Below are positions 12,901 through 26,393 of a stretch of 64,000 nt of DNA, piece by piece; position 1 is the stretch's first letter, and the number at the start of each line of letters is the position of its first letter. The translations under genes and the position numbers were made by a program. This DNA is from Melanocharis versteri (taxonomy: Eukaryota; Chordata; Aves; Passeriformes; Melanocharitidae): assembly GCA_013397845.1 (NCBI GenBank), contig VZTG01007436.1, positions 2,978,005 to 3,042,004 on the forward strand, given 5' to 3'. The notes under the pieces were generated by a model that made no database searches, was not told the DNA's origin, and saw only the letters and a program-made list of their open reading frames with translations.

Positions 12901-14065
12901 TGTCTGCAGATCTACAACTCTAAGCAAAGGATTCAAGGATGTTTTTCTTCCTGCTCACTTTCTAAGTCCTCACTCATATCATGCACCATGCATAATCCAA
13001 ATGCCTCAAATTATTAATACTTGTAAAGTGCCCAATAAACTAAAAGTGATGTGTAGTTTTTACTTGATGCCCACATTGGTAACCACCATTGACTGGAAGA
13101 ATGTAGTGGCCCTCACCCCAGGTTGTAAAAGACTCCTGCTGAATAAAATGAACTTCCTGTGAAGGAAGCTTCTTCCTTAAAACTAAGTCATATATCAGAT
13201 TTTTGTACTGTGGTGTTTAAAGAAAACTTGACTTCAAATATATTTTAAAGGGCTCTCCATGGAAACGAAGTCTCCCTGTTCTTGATTGGGTCATCAGAAA
13301 GAGTTGTGAAAATTCAAATGAAAAATTGTTACCTCTACTCACTTTTCATTTTTAATGGGATTCAAAAATGATGAAACAATTCTATTTCCTCTAAAACCCC
13401 ACCATTATTACCTATAAAATTAAGTTGGAATCCCTCAGATCCACAGAAATCTCTTCCTACACTGATTTCTTCTCATGCAGATAATCACAGGAGTAACAGA
13501 AAACTATAAACTAAGCAAACTCCAATCTCTACTAATATTTATATAAAGTAAAGGATGCTGCACACAAAGTTCTAAGCAACTACACACAACAGAGGCTAAT
13601 GGGGGAAAAAACCCACACACAGCAAAACAGTAAAAGAGCTATTTTCTTTTCTATCAGCTTTTGTTCCTACAGCTGTTCACTTAATCCATCACACACACAA
13701 ACAAATCCACAAAACTCTACTGCTTCTACAGGTCATAAAGTGATTGTTGTGAACTACTGTTTAAGTACACACCACCTCATTAACTCTCCTGCTCTACGAT
13801 CACCAGCAACATCTTCGCAGGTATGGTGGAAAACGCAGTCTCCTTGTCTCTCAACCAATTCATGAAAACAGATACAACTCTAACAAAAACAGAGAGAGAA
13901 ACACTGGGCCGTCATACTCTACTCTCACCAGGAAGGTCCTGTGCATGTTTCCCATTACAATCAGCCACAGCAGTTGTTAGCATATGAAAGCGAACTCTGT
14001 GAAAGTCTCTAATGTGTTTTTTTAAACATAGTACCAGCCAGAAATGGAAAAAAAGGAGCCTGGGT
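3989..14065. other. Intron 1 segment, mostly featureless
   Basis: About 10 kb of AT-rich sequence with no recognised gene, RNA or clear transposon. It holds short homopolymers, such as a 7-C run near 9940. The stretch around 12300-12560 looks like a conserved non-coding element: mixed composition, many short homeodomain-like TAAT motifs, no repeat signature. The open frames in this interval are short and lack family motifs. Confidence 0.55.
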
Positions 14066-14265
14066 TTTTCCGGAGGAGCTGTGAAGCACTGGCACAGGTT
14101 GCCCAGAGCCATGCTGGTTGCCCCATCTCTGAAAGTCTTCAAGACCAGTTGGATGGAGCTTTGAACAATCTGGTCTATTGGAAAGAGCCTCTGTCCGCTG
14201 CAGGGACATTGGAACGAGATCATCTTTAAGGCCCCTTCCAACCCAAACCATTCTATGATTCTACT
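14066..14265 (+). mobile_element. CR1 LINE, 5'-truncated 3' end fragment
   Basis: The last roughly 200 bases of a chicken-repeat-1 non-LTR retrotransposon in the plus direction, antisense to KCNMA1. Recognisable blocks in order are: GAAGCACTGGCACAGGTTGC (the 'single cell-like' CR1 3' core) near 14083-14102, the 'AGACCAGTTGGATGGAGCTT' block near 14142-14161, then the 3' region CCCTTCCAACCCAAACCA followed by TTCTATGATTCTA, which is the diagnostic CR1 tail, ending at about 14264. CR1 copies are normally severely 5'-truncated and lack clear target-site duplications, as here. The element has no coding capacity left. The open frame that crosses it on the minus strand (13912-14454) is an antisense artefact. 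Confidence 0.93.
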
Positions 14266-16050
14266 ATCCATCTCTCTGGAAAGTACCATCTCATAGGGAT
14301 TATTACCTAGAAAAAGGGACTGTAAAGATTGTGGAGCACCATGTAAAACAAAGTTTACAATGATAGCACTCTGTCCAGAACTATGGAAGTGCAGGTATAA
14401 AGCTAGCACTTGCACTGCCAGGGTCTGAGTTGACAGCAAGTTGAATACAAACAACAGTGTGTCCTGGCAGCCAAAGGGATGTTTCTCCTAACACAGTAGG
14501 GTTTGAGTAAAGAGCCTCTGAGCTCCCAATTAGTTCAGTATAAGGTGTCTAGTGACAAAGTAGAGCATGTTGAGAGAAAATATTTAACATCTAAGCCATT
14601 TTTTCAGGAGACAGGAAGGTATCATCCTTCTTAATTTTTTTTACTTTCTGTTTGCTTGATTTGGGAATGGGGGTTTTGAGGTTTCCTTCCCTTCCACTCC
14701 CTTCAAACATAACACTTGGTCATTCCATGCCTGCAAGTTTGGCTTAAAGTCTCCAATTCTTTCAGAGCATCTTCTACTATCATCATCAATTGTGATGGTA
14801 CTGAGTAGTGAAAATATGATCGACATCTGCACACACACTCTGGCTGAAACCCTGCCAACCTCCTAGGGTGACAACAGATGTTTTTGTTAGTTCTCACGTC
14901 TCATAGTAGCCAATACTAATGCAGGGAAAGAGCCAAAAACTGAAAGTAACACTGACAGCAGGAATAATACTATAGTCCACTGGGCACTGAGGTCACCATT
15001 TAACCAAATAATTCATTATAGAAGTAAACACACCAAATTACCAAAATAGTTGCACAGCCTTTTCCCTTGCTGGAAAGATTTTTTGCTACCACAAAATCAA
15101 AACATGATTCTAATGAAAAAATACCATTAAGCTGGGTCTAAACCCAATAGTGTGTGTGGCAAGGCTACCATAACTGGGACAATGGAATAATAAAAGCTAC
15201 CAGATCAAGTAATCAAGCTCCAGAAGGAGAATGAAAGTTCATTGTTTTGAGCTGTAAAAGCACGCATACGTAAATTGCTGAAACAAAAGACAGTCTCAAA
15301 TATGGCAGGAAGAATGGAGGAAAACAGAATTAATCAATCCCCACAAATTTATGTTTGAAGTAAGCCAAGTTTCCCATTATAAGTGATATTCTTAACTGCA
15401 TTACAAGTCACTTCATCTTGTAGGAAAAGGCATATGAATACAAATATTGTTCCTGACAACAAAATTCGTGCAAAGGCCATACTGACAATTAACTAATATG
15501 AAGAAAAGGGCCAATTCCTTACAAAGATTATACAGAGCTGTTGACAATTAATTCTAGTTTATTAGAATAGAGCTTTGAGAGTTTGCTTCCTCCTGTCCTA
15601 AGACACCCAGCATCCCAGTGATGGCATCGCTGCCTTGCTGTGCTCCAGACCCTGGAGCTCAGAAGAATGTTTTATTTCATTACTCAGAGACCTAGCAACA
15701 GTGATATTTAATGAAGTGATCATCAATTATCTAAAAAAATACATTTTTAAAAATTTATGATTTTCTGCTGTGCTCTGCACTCCCAGTAATCAGAGTGTTC
15801 TGCTGGAATCTAAGTGGGGGAAATTTTTCATCAACACAGGCATATCAATTATGAGAATGTCAGCCCTGCTGGATGCCAGATTCAAACTGTTGTTAGGTAG
15901 GCTGTTTATGAGATGGCTGGAGCAAAACAGTACAAAAGTATAAAATTAAATTGAATAATTCACAGAAAAAAAGTAATGACAGAATTATATACTTGAAAAA
16001 AAAAATCCCAACTCACTGTAACAAAATTTTTCCTTCATTCCCTCAGTGAG

Positions 16051-16136
16051 TTTGGGGTTTTGTTTTGTTGGGGGGTTTTTTGTTCTTGTTTCTTTGTTTT
16101 ACAATTAACTCACTCACATACACACACTCTCTCTCC
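16051..16136. repeat. T/G-rich low-complexity tract followed by CA/CT-rich stretch
   Basis: Alternating T and G blocks (GGGG, TTTTG, GGGGGG, TTTTTTG) to about 16100, then short CACA and CTCT runs. This is typical simple sequence of avian introns. An open frame here (16060-16353) owes its existence to the tract. Confidence 0.7.
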
Positions 16137-16815
16137 AGGATACCCTCTAGGCTTAAGACAAGATTCTAGCACAGACACACTTGATACTAGAACTGAGTTG
16201 CTTGAGAGACAAGGAGCTGTTTCAGGGCCTCTCCACTTGTTGGCCTACGCTAATATCCATGTTGTGACAAAACTTTCTCAGAAAACAGACTTGTTCATGC
16301 TTTCAGTATTTTTACTCAAATGTACTCAGACATCCAAAAAATGCCACCTCTGACAACTCAGTCTTTCACAAACTCCTCTGAATCTACAAACTCCACAGAG
16401 GTCCCTGAAGATGAAAAAATACAAAGGCTTTCACTTTTATGAATGCATGCAGGCTTATCTCTAGAGCATAGAGCCTATACTTCTTCCTCTTCCTATGTGT
16501 CTTTGCCATCAAAACATAGCTTATAGAGCATTATCAACAAATGGTCCAGATGGTCTAATCAAAGTTATAGTCTTGACTATTAGAATATACAGGGTAGCAA
16601 CCTAGTTATTGACAGAACAAAACTAGGAGGATTTTGGCTGGTTAGCTCGGTTGTTTTTTCATTTTATTTTTTAACTTAAAGAAATGCCAAGTCAGTGACC
16701 TAAACAATAAAGGTGTATTGATTCATAAGGATCAATAAGGATCTGGGCCAGAAACTATAAACACATATTCCCACTGCGACAGGACAAAGCATATGGCTCT
16801 ATAAATTACTCCATA

Positions 16816-16914
16816 TGGTGGGGTTTCTTTGTTGGGGTGTTGGCCTGGAGGGGTTTTTTTTTGGTGTTTGCTTTTACTTTTTTTTTCTATTGTTTTTTGT
16901 TGCTTGTTTTTTTC
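16816..16914. repeat. T/G-rich low-complexity tract
   Basis: Successive GGGG blocks separated by T-rich spacers, followed by T7-T10 runs. Same style as the tract 0.7 kb to the left. The G tracts are too widely spaced for a canonical quadruplex. Confidence 0.7.
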
Positions 16915-17584
16915 CTAAGCCATGTACAGTAAAAGAAGATGTACAGTCTGTTTTCTGGGTACAAATAAACTGACAAAAGAATATCTACATGATTAGGGAT
17001 TAAAGGAAAGAGTTAAGAATTTACACCTCTTTCCTGTTTCTCTAGCAGAAGTAAAGGGAAACTTCTTCTTAGCTTGGGTAAACCTGTTTCCCTCTCAACT
17101 CAAGTCCCCATGATTCCCCTTATCTTGACTATTGTGACATGACTCCTCCTCCACTTTCCAGCAATCTAAAACTACAAGCTATGGTTCATGTATTGCATCA
17201 CCTGTATTGATTGACACTCTAGGACCTTACACACATTTTTAACATGTAATATTAATGTTAAGTGTTCAATTATGTAAGAAAAATTTCACGTGTAACAGCC
17301 TTTATGATTATTTCATATTCGAAGTTTTAAACCTGATTTTACCTCAAATACACATATATTTTAACGTCAAAATTAAAAAACAAAACATATTGCATAGGCT
17401 TCTAATTAGTAATTATCTATTATTAACAAGATTTACTTGTTTCACTGAAAAGTTTCTGCTCACTATAGCAGGGTTGCAAGTAGGAAAATTAGTTTTAACA
17501 TCACTTCCTCTTTTTTCTGGCAATACTGAGAAAATCGCAATAGGTTTGCCCAGTTGTATTTGTTTCTAGCATGAATATGCATCC

Positions 17585-17636
17585 TCTTTGGGTTAAGGTG
17601 GTCCCTTCCAACCCAAACCACTCTATGATTCTATGA
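17585..17636 (+). mobile_element. CR1 LINE, very short 3' tail fragment
   Basis: About 50 bases only: GGTCCCTTCCAACCCAAACC followed by a CTCTATGATTCTATGA tail, the standard CR1 3' terminus in plus orientation. It shares the CCCTTCCAACCCAAACCA block with the copy 3.4 kb to the left but carries one more unit of the terminal octamer-like repeat. The insertion is truncated almost to the minimum and cannot encode anything. The left edge is approximate. Confidence 0.88.
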
Positions 17637-20600
17637 ACAAATTATCTCAGAAGAGAAATGATACTACAGTCAAAATAGGTAACAATTTAAGACTTATGTT
17701 ACACTGAACTTGCCAGGACCAAAGCAAAAAAATTCTCACATTCTCAACACGTTCATGCCTGAGACAAAGGGAGCATATAAGGTTATCTTGCATGTAGAAA
17801 TCCATCAATTTGTAATCAGAAGCATTATTCATTGCCTACTTGCTGAATATTCTCTTAAGACTGGTAACATATACTATACTAGCACACACACCAATTTACA
17901 TGCACAAACCCACCAAAATATACACAGCCAATTAACACGTAGAAAAATACTCAAATGTAATTCAGAAACAATTTTTATTTTTAAATCAGTTATGCTTCAT
18001 TTATTTCTTAATTGAAACCAACTTTAAAAAAAACCAAAACACTAATTGTGACCTAGCATCAACAGAATCTGTTACATTACTTTGGTTTGGTCAATTTAGT
18101 AGGGTTTGGATTTAGTTGTTCAAAATGCAAAGGAAAATATTTAAGAATTTATATTAAAATAAAGAAGTCTTCTGTATGATAGATGCAATGTGGAAAAATT
18201 TTCTTTCCTACTTAAAACCAATTTTACTACATAACATCAAGATTTCTCATACTTTTTAGCAGTCTTCCACCTAGCCCTCTACTTTATATAATTCCCTTAG
18301 AGAAACAGGTAATCAGAACAACTGGACACTTTTTGTGGTAAATCTGATCTTTTGTTTGATTTTTGGAATACATGAAAGTAAAGCACTCATTCTTGCAGAA
18401 CATGCTATCATGCCTACAAAAGGACGAGGTCTCCTGGCAGCATCAGTGGACACCGGGAAGCACTGCCAAAGGGTCAGTACCACCCGTGGGTACCATTCAC
18501 ACGATCCAGCTCGTGCAGCACCACTTCAGGCACAGGCATTGGATGCCCAGGGTAAGCAGCTACCACAAAGCTGACACTTGGGAAGCAGAACAACAAACTA
18601 AAATCTGCCTAAGCAAGTAATGAAATCTTTTGTGCAAGAGGAATGAGAAAAAAACAGCATTCTGTAACATTATTAACAGGAATGGGAACAGCAGCCTTGG
18701 GATGCAGAAAACACACGTATTAATCAATGCAGACTACTTTCTCTAACCTCTTAGGACAGTTTGCTCTCATCATCATTGCCTAATTTTGTATGTGCTATTT
18801 TCATTTAACTTTTCTAAAAACAGAAAACAGAGTGATCTGTAGGCAAAACAAGCTTAAAGACACACTATTGTGTTTCAATGAAGTTTAGCTTTCTGTATGT
18901 GGGAAGTTGAACTCAGACCAAATAAAAGTAGTCACTTGCTAATTCATCACAGGTCATATAACTGCTCAAGATAAATAATAGTACAATTTGGATTTTTTTC
19001 TATAAATAAAAATATAACAAAACAAAATACAAATGATAAATACATTGAAGCCTGATTTTATTTTCTGTGTCAATGAAGATGTACGGATACATGTTCATCC
19101 TCACCTAGGAAGAAAAAATACTACAAATATTTCTCTGATGTGCACAAAAATCCAAATTATAACATCACATTGTAAAGCAAAACATACTACTGAAAACATC
19201 ACATAAATAGAAATAAAACTCATGGTTACCTCATACACACTGAGCAAAGGAAAAGCAAAAATACAGTAATACATAAGAAAAAAGTTCTATTTTGAAAAAG
19301 AAATGTTTTACTTCTGCTACTCTCTAGCAAACACCTTGAAACTAACAAGAGTTCACTCAGATAATCAGGTCTGGACACTGTCAGACAAGTAATAAACATA
19401 AAAGTGTCGACTTATTATAGCTTTTCCCCTCAAACTGAAATCACTGTACTAATCCTGTGAATAAAAACAACCTATATTAACATCATTACTACTAACTGAA
19501 TACCAAAAAATCACTCATTTTCACTCAATTGCTTCTTTCAAAAGACTGATTCTGTAAAATTGGAACTGCTTTTTGCACGCAGCAATTACTAATACGGTTT
19601 GGGAGTTTTACTCCACTCTACCACCAAGGAACATTTGGAGACCAGAAAGGTAAACAGCTATGGGACAAAGTGCCTTCTTTAAAAGTGAAGCAGAATTTTA
19701 GAACTTAAGATGGCAACCTGACAAACCCAATTAACTAATCAATCTCAAGTGTGCAAATAAGTTACATTATCTCAAAGGGAAAAGCTTTCATACTGTGATC
19801 ATTACTTATCTGAAATCAGATCGTATGTTTTAAGCTATAGCACTAATAAAAGGAACAGCCTTCCTCTCTCACACTGTGTATATAAACAGAATCCTTTGCC
19901 TTCCTAAATTAACCACACACAGACTTAAACCTAATTCTGAGAAATCGTTTGTGCGTCCTTTAGGTCATTTTTCAAAATAACCTCATGTTACTTGGCATAT
20001 ACAAAAAATGCCTTCCTTATAGTCTGGATCCTCTGACAATTTCGTATTCTAATTAGTTTCCATTGGGGTAGAAAACACAGTACTTCTCAGGACTGTACAT
20101 TTAGTCCATGTCCTCATTTTTCTCCCTTTCACTAAATGGAAAGGGTCATCATAAAATCCAGTCTAGTTCCTAACCAAGTTTTCGCAGGTTTTTTTGCTAG
20201 ACTGAGTCTCATCATAAGCACCCTTGCAACAAAGTTGCCATTTAGAAGGCACACTGCCAATTTAATTCTTAGATTAATTCCTTGTGTCTGCTACCAGAAA
20301 CTCAATCTTGGAAGTAATAAAATAAGAGCAGATAGACAGTTCCCAGATACAGCAAAAGTGCATAAATCAGGAAAGTAGCTTTATCCATGCATCCTAGTCT
20401 TCTAAGCACAAGAAAATATTGTTCTTGTTATGAGGAAATCCATTTTCACGTGAATAACATTTTTCGGAATAACTGTCTCTGAAATATTCTCAGCCAAAAA
20501 TGGAACTGCTACTTCAGCTCATGTTTGAGAAACTCCTGCATACAGCAGTTGAAATCAACCTGGATTCCTGCCTGCCATACCAAGGACTACACTTTATTCT

Positions 20601-21487
20601 TTTTCTATCCAAAGAATTGATACTACAGCCTGTAAAGAAAATAAATTCAGCCTTATGGATAACAGAAAGAAAACTTCACATTCCAAATATATTTTTATTT
20701 TTCCATATAGAGGTTTAGGAAGCAGAAGCTAATAACTTAGAAATAAACAGAGGACTGCAATACTTCAGAAACTCATGGTATGTAAGAACCCAACATCTCT
20801 TAATTTAAGACTAAACCACTGGCTGAGAACTATACAGAAGTAGTTTGTGGGTTTTTTTTTTTTGGTAGCCTAGAAAGTAAGAAGGGAACATTAGACTAAA
20901 GATAATCAGGAGCAGAGTGCTATGATTCCCAAATAGTCAGATCTCAACTTATCCCTCAGCTTTGCTAAAATCCAGCATTCAACAAGCTAAATTATCACTA
21001 TTAACCAGTACTGTAACCAGTTAAGCACGTTAATCACCAGATTGCAAGCACAAAGGTGATATGCCCAGTCCTTGATACAATCCTAAGGAAAGCAACATTT
21101 CACCAAGGCATATAAAAATCTCCTTAAGCATTTCTGAAGCATTACTCTAGAGTTCAAGTGGTACCAAAATGTTCTTTAACAGCTACCTAGTTAAAAGCAA
21201 CAAATAAAAAACTACACGGAAATTTTCCAACAGTCTTTTGATAGCCATTCATTCAGTATTTAGCAGCAATGCTTTAGAAATGTATGTTTCTAAAACATAG
21301 AAGGCTGTTCCTGGAAGCTCTACTACTGAGTACTTTCACATTTCTTAAATAAACATACCACGGGAAACAGCTCTAGGAACACAAGATGACATACGTCTTT
21401 AAATTCTTATTGGGCCAATTAGGACTCATCACTACTTTTTTACCTATATTAAAACATTATTTTTATTTTTCCCAATTTTTTAGGCTT

Positions 21488-21547
21488 TAGGGTTTTTTGG
21501 TTGGCTTTTTGTTTATTTGGGGAGTTGTTTTTGTTTGGGGGTTTTTG
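21488..21547. repeat. T/G-rich low-complexity tract
   Basis: Blocks such as GGGTTTTTTGGTTGG and TTTGGGGGTTTTTG. It belongs to the same compositional class as the tracts at 16051 and 16816. Confidence 0.65.
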
Positions 21548-22484
21548 ATTCTGATTAAATTAGGAATACAATGTACCTATATCAGACTGAATTCAGATGC
21601 TGAGATTTGGTTCACTGAACTCAAATAGTACTCACTCAATACTTAAAAAATTAATGAATGAAAGGATTTTCCTTGGAGCATGTTTTTGTTGTTCTCGTTG
21701 GTTTCCTTTTCCTTTGCAGCTAGCATTGCTGTTCCACTTAACAGCTACTCTGTTTTAAGACAAATAATATATAAAAACACTGAGGAGCCATTTCAATACA
21801 TTTTTTTTAGACACCAAACAACTTGTTTGAATTTCATTCTTTAAAATTACACGAGAGATTTCCACAACATACAGAATTCTCTCCCAGATTAGTTTTATAT
21901 TCTTTTAGCATTTTCAAAATACACATTGGAAATATACTTTATATCTCTATCTGCTAACCATAAACTCAACAACCTATGGCTCAGAGATCATACAAGTCAA
22001 AGAATATTAATTCTTCAGCCTTTTTTATTCCTTTTTTCCATCCATATGCTGGAAAGATAAATTATACTATTTGGAACCTATTAAAAAGAATATTGATAGT
22101 GATTCTTCTTAATTTTCCTTCTGATGAGCAATTCAGCAACCTACTGTGAAATAAACAAACACCCAAGTGCACCCATTCCTGAAAGTTCTCTCTTCCATAA
22201 TTAGCTGTACCTTGAATTCCTTCTGAATATATTTCCACATCAAGAAACATTTCTGTAGTAAAGTATGTACATACAAAATTTTTGTTACCATTTTAAGTTG
22301 TTCCAACAACTGTGACAAACTACTATATCATACAATGTAGTTATAGTTGTTAAACTATCACTTGACTAAGTGCTTAAAAATCTACCAGAACAATTCTAAT
22401 CTCCACTAACAAAGTGTCATCAGAATTATTTCAATAGGAACATAAGCTAAAGGTTATGTGAAGCTTCACCTGAAAAATAGCAAA

Positions 22485-22538
22485 AGTGAAGCATAGCATA
22501 GTGAAGTGAATGTATAGTATAGTGATGTGAAAATGCAT
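22485..22538. repeat. Imperfect short tandem array (15-21 bp units)
   Basis: The units share AGTGAAG or AGTGATG starts and CATAGCAT or TATAGTAT ends: roughly 22485-22499, 22500-22520 and 22521-22538. The copies differ in length and sequence, so this is a degenerate minisatellite-like stretch. Confidence 0.55.
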
Positions 22539-24428
22539 TTACAAATACTTATCTACCAGAAAAAAAACCAAAAAACAAAAAATGCTACCAATTCTTATTT
22601 AGTCTTACATAAAGAAATTATGAAAGTCCTTCATGTAGGATGAGCAAAAAACCCAAGATTAGAACAGCTGGATTTTATTGATCAAGCAATACCATGTCTT
22701 CCACCCACTTCTGCTTTGCTTAGATAACAGATTTCCTACGATAACTGAATGCAGACATGTAGAAAAGGGCAGGAAAGAAGCTATTTCCTACTCAGTCTGA
22801 TTGCAACCCTTGGGGATTTGGTTTGTGTAGTGAAGAAAATTGATCAGAGAGTCTCAAGCAGTTGTATATCACTGATAAAGTTTCTGCATTCCTTTAGCCT
22901 GAACAAGGGAAAACCAAAAATTTCTCCTCTCACACATGGAAATGCAAGTGTCTATGAATCACCTATAAAATGCAATTTTCTGAAAAGCCCCTTAAATTCA
23001 GAAAGCTTAAATTTTGCTTTCAGAAATGTTAATATCACTTATCTTTGCCCTGGACTTCATATTGCATAATTTTTGGACTTGTATCAACCTTTACATCAAG
23101 AAGATTAGTTATAAAAATTAAATGGTTTTGGTCACCACACTACATTCAATTGGAAAAACTGAAGTTTGCTGCTCTGGATCTGTTTGGGTTCAGTAAGACA
23201 CTGAACAAGCTTATGGAAGAGAAATCAGCCATGAGTTTTTTACTGCACACCAACTATACAAGTCTCATAAAAATCATTCAAGTTGCAAACAGCTGAACAC
23301 TTGGAAAGGAAAAGGAGGGACAATTATATGTGCCAGACTTGCTTAAGTATTCTTCTATAGGCACCCATTCTTAGCTACCATTTGCAAGAGAATATTTGGC
23401 TATATTTATCTTAATACAAAGCTGTTTATTATGTTCCTAATCCATAAATGGGAATTACTTACTTAGATTACTGGCAATAATGTCTGGCCTTGGTTTAACT
23501 ACTCAAAAGGAAAAAGCAGGGCAAACAAGCCCTCAAAGAAAGTAAACGCTTTGAATCAGTACAGCTAAAAGGATTACAGTCGCTTGTCACAATACAAATA
23601 CAAGTTTTGTGTCAGAAATTTCAAGTTACACGTAAGACTATATCAAGGAATATCCTCCTTGTATGATCAACTTCCAGGTAAAAGAAAAAGAGCTAAAGAA
23701 AAGTAGAAAAATAAAAAATCAGAAGAAATCTGGTGACTTAGAGCCTATGAATAAAATCTAGCCTGTACAGGTTTGTTTTGATTCTTGTAACATTTGCTCC
23801 ACTGTAACATCTTGGGAAAAAAGATACAGAACAGAAATATCTATACCTGATTACTTTAAGAAGTCACATGGCATGTGCATTAAATCTGGTGCTGCTTCTT
23901 TTTTCATTTGTTTCACATGTTCCTCTTTAAAACTGTCTCTAGACAAACATCAGGGAAAACATTCTCTAACTCTGTTTTAAGAAGGCTGAAATAGAAAGCA
24001 TAATTCTGTAATTGAGGGACAGCTGGCTGTTACCATGATATGCCAAATGAAGATCCTTTCCACTGGAATTTGTGGCTACAACTGATTATAGGTTAAACTC
24101 CCAGAATTAAAACCCCATTCACAAGGATTTGAAAGGCAGAGCTTAAGACTTGCCTTCCATATGTGCCTGTTCTCACAGAGCAGTGGATGCTACTTCGTAA
24201 CTGCCCACAAGAGCAAATAAACAGCACAAAAACATGGCTACAGGGAACATCTTTAAACTATAAATAAATGTTATTAACTGAGATCCAGTGCATGCTGTGC
24301 ACCTTATTACAGTCTAGCAAAATGACTGTGCCTGGAAAAATGCCAAAAGCCTTAAGATTTCCTTACTTAATATACAGCATTTGAGAAATACAATGATTTC
24401 TTAGGCAATTTTTATGCTACAGACCATA

Positions 24429-24453
24429 ATTTATAGATGCCGCATCTATAAAT
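24429..24453. repeat. Perfect palindrome, 12-bp arms with one-base centre
   Basis: ATTTATAGATGC at 24429-24440, a single C at 24441, then GCATCTATAAAT at 24442-24453, an exact reverse complement. It could form a short hairpin or be a symmetrical protein-binding site. No terminator meaning applies in this vertebrate intron. Confidence 0.85.
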
Positions 24454-26344
24454 GTGCTTCTGCAATAAAAAAAAAGCCATTTTCTTTACCCATCACTGCA
24501 ATTTTCTGTTGATTTAATTTTATCAGGAGGCAAAGAAATAATAATGGACTCAAATTGGGTTTTTTAACATATGTTGATACTTTATAAAATCCAACACTTC
24601 ATAAGAAGACCATATTTGTAGTTCACAGTGTAAATGATCATAAACTATGCTTCCACTTCTTAAGGGCAATGAAATCCAATCCTGACCTACATGCACTGCT
24701 CATGAGCTTCGGTCTTAAATACAGAACTAAATTTCTCAATGGTTCTTTCTAACACATCCACAAATGAAGATCTATATTGGAGTACAAAGCTCCAACTGAT
24801 TTTAACAAGAGTTAATCTGTTTTAGTCTGCAATACAGAACCACATGTTCACCATTCACTACAGATGCTACATGCACCATATTGCCCACCAAAGTTACAAG
24901 GCTGAGTTGCTGCTGTAGGCTAGAATAATACTTTTTCAGCAAATGAGTTTTGTTTACTGCCTTTGCTGCTCAGTGAGTTAAAAACCATCAAGTTTGGAGC
25001 TGAAAACGTAATAGAATCAGTAGACAAACTGTGGATTCGTGCAGCTAATTGTTTTGCTTTTGGCTATGGCATATGTATTACTTGATTGCCAATTTCACGC
25101 TCTGATACTGCTTCTTTATAGCAGCAGATGAAACTGAAGCGCAAGTACTCTGTTCAAAGAGGCTGATAAATATGTATTCCGCCCCTTTGCAATGTTTGAC
25201 ACACTCCTCACCCATTGTTATGCTTCCCTCTTACGAAGTGCAAAACAGGTCTCTATTTTAGCTCTTATTCTTGCCACTGTCAAACCCAATTTATATATGC
25301 TCTAGGCTTAATCAGTATGCCAAAAGGAATTTTAATTTTCCTGTTTACAGAAATTCTCTTATAATTTGTTGGGTCTGTAGAGTATTTAGGTTTGAGGTGC
25401 GGGCTCACATTGCCATGCAATTCTGAAAAAAAAAGCAAGAGAAGAACAGCAGCACATTTCTCTGCAGATGGAGAAATAAGCACTGAAGAAATCGTACTGC
25501 TCCACGCGCATGACTAAACTTGCCAATTAAAGGTGAGATTCAGACTCCTTCTAGGAGCAGCAAGCATTGTTACTGTAGTCAATTTAGACCTACCTGGCTC
25601 TAAGGACTGCCTGAGATGCAGATACAGCTCTACAGGAGAGCCTAAGAGGGTGGCTGAGGAAACTAAAGCTTTGGCTCATCCCTGTATTATTAGAACACAG
25701 GGAAGTCAAAGCAAAGTTTCTAATGTTACCTTTAAAGGAAGTCAAAGGAGAAAAAAAATCTGAAATCTATCAAACTCATGGTAATTACCTAACAGTGGAT
25801 CAGACAAAAACAATAATAAAAAGTGAACAGTTGTGAAATCAAGAAAAAAGGGAACGAAACCAAAGAGCAAGCCTAAGGAGACAAAACCTACTGGTTTAAT
25901 TCAAATACATTTTTATCTTCACTAAAATATCTCCACAATATCTTTATTTCCATATTATAATAAGATTCTATGTTCTTACATCACTGATATACCAGCAACT
26001 ATCTATGATATTTAAGTTGTCAAAGAACCCATAACTTATGCATTCCAGTATTTTTAAAATGGAAATGTCTCTCCCTCTTTTTTCCCTTGGGTTTTTTTCA
26101 GATTGTTTTATTTTTGAGGAGAGATTTCTGCATAGTTAAGGAGCATATCTAATAGCTATAATAAACAGGAGATGCAAAATGAAAAACAAAAACTGGGAGA
26201 ACTGAGGCACTCCAGACATGTCAAGAAGGTGAGGGCTTGGAACGAATAAGTCTTTGCTATACTTGCATATGAAATCTAAGGAAAAAAAACAACCTACTAG
26301 TGCATACAAACTTGCAAGCTCGTACTTATTTGTGAATTTAGTAA

Positions 26345-26393
26345 ACATATATATGTACGTATATATACATATGCACACATGCATTCATATATA
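26345..26393. repeat. AT/AC alternating purine-pyrimidine stretch
   Basis: Runs of (AT)n, interrupted by GTACGT and ACAC, with near-palindromic character. Ordinary dinucleotide-rich sequence. It supplies the repetitive C-I-Y-T-Y-I-Y start of a meaningless open frame on the minus strand. Confidence 0.7.

Larger units (their letters stand above)
17637..24428. other. Intron 1 segment, mostly featureless
   Basis: AT-rich intron with no gene, RNA or clear transposon recognised. A slightly GC-richer patch lies at 18410-18560. A T12 run sits at 20852-20863. Other low-complexity items in the interval are given as their own entries. Confidence 0.55.

Noticed and set aside
13912..14454. 180-codon open frame on the minus strand, the longest in the window
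   Set aside because: It crosses the CR1 fragment in antisense, has no family signature and has no splice or promoter context.
22458..22469. Perfect 12-base palindrome GTGAAGCTTCAC
   Set aside because: Around 16 such palindromes are expected by chance in a window of this size.
24464..24475. AATAAA followed by an A run, as a polyadenylation signal
   Set aside because: AATAAA is very common in AT-rich intron, and no upstream exon supports a transcript end here.
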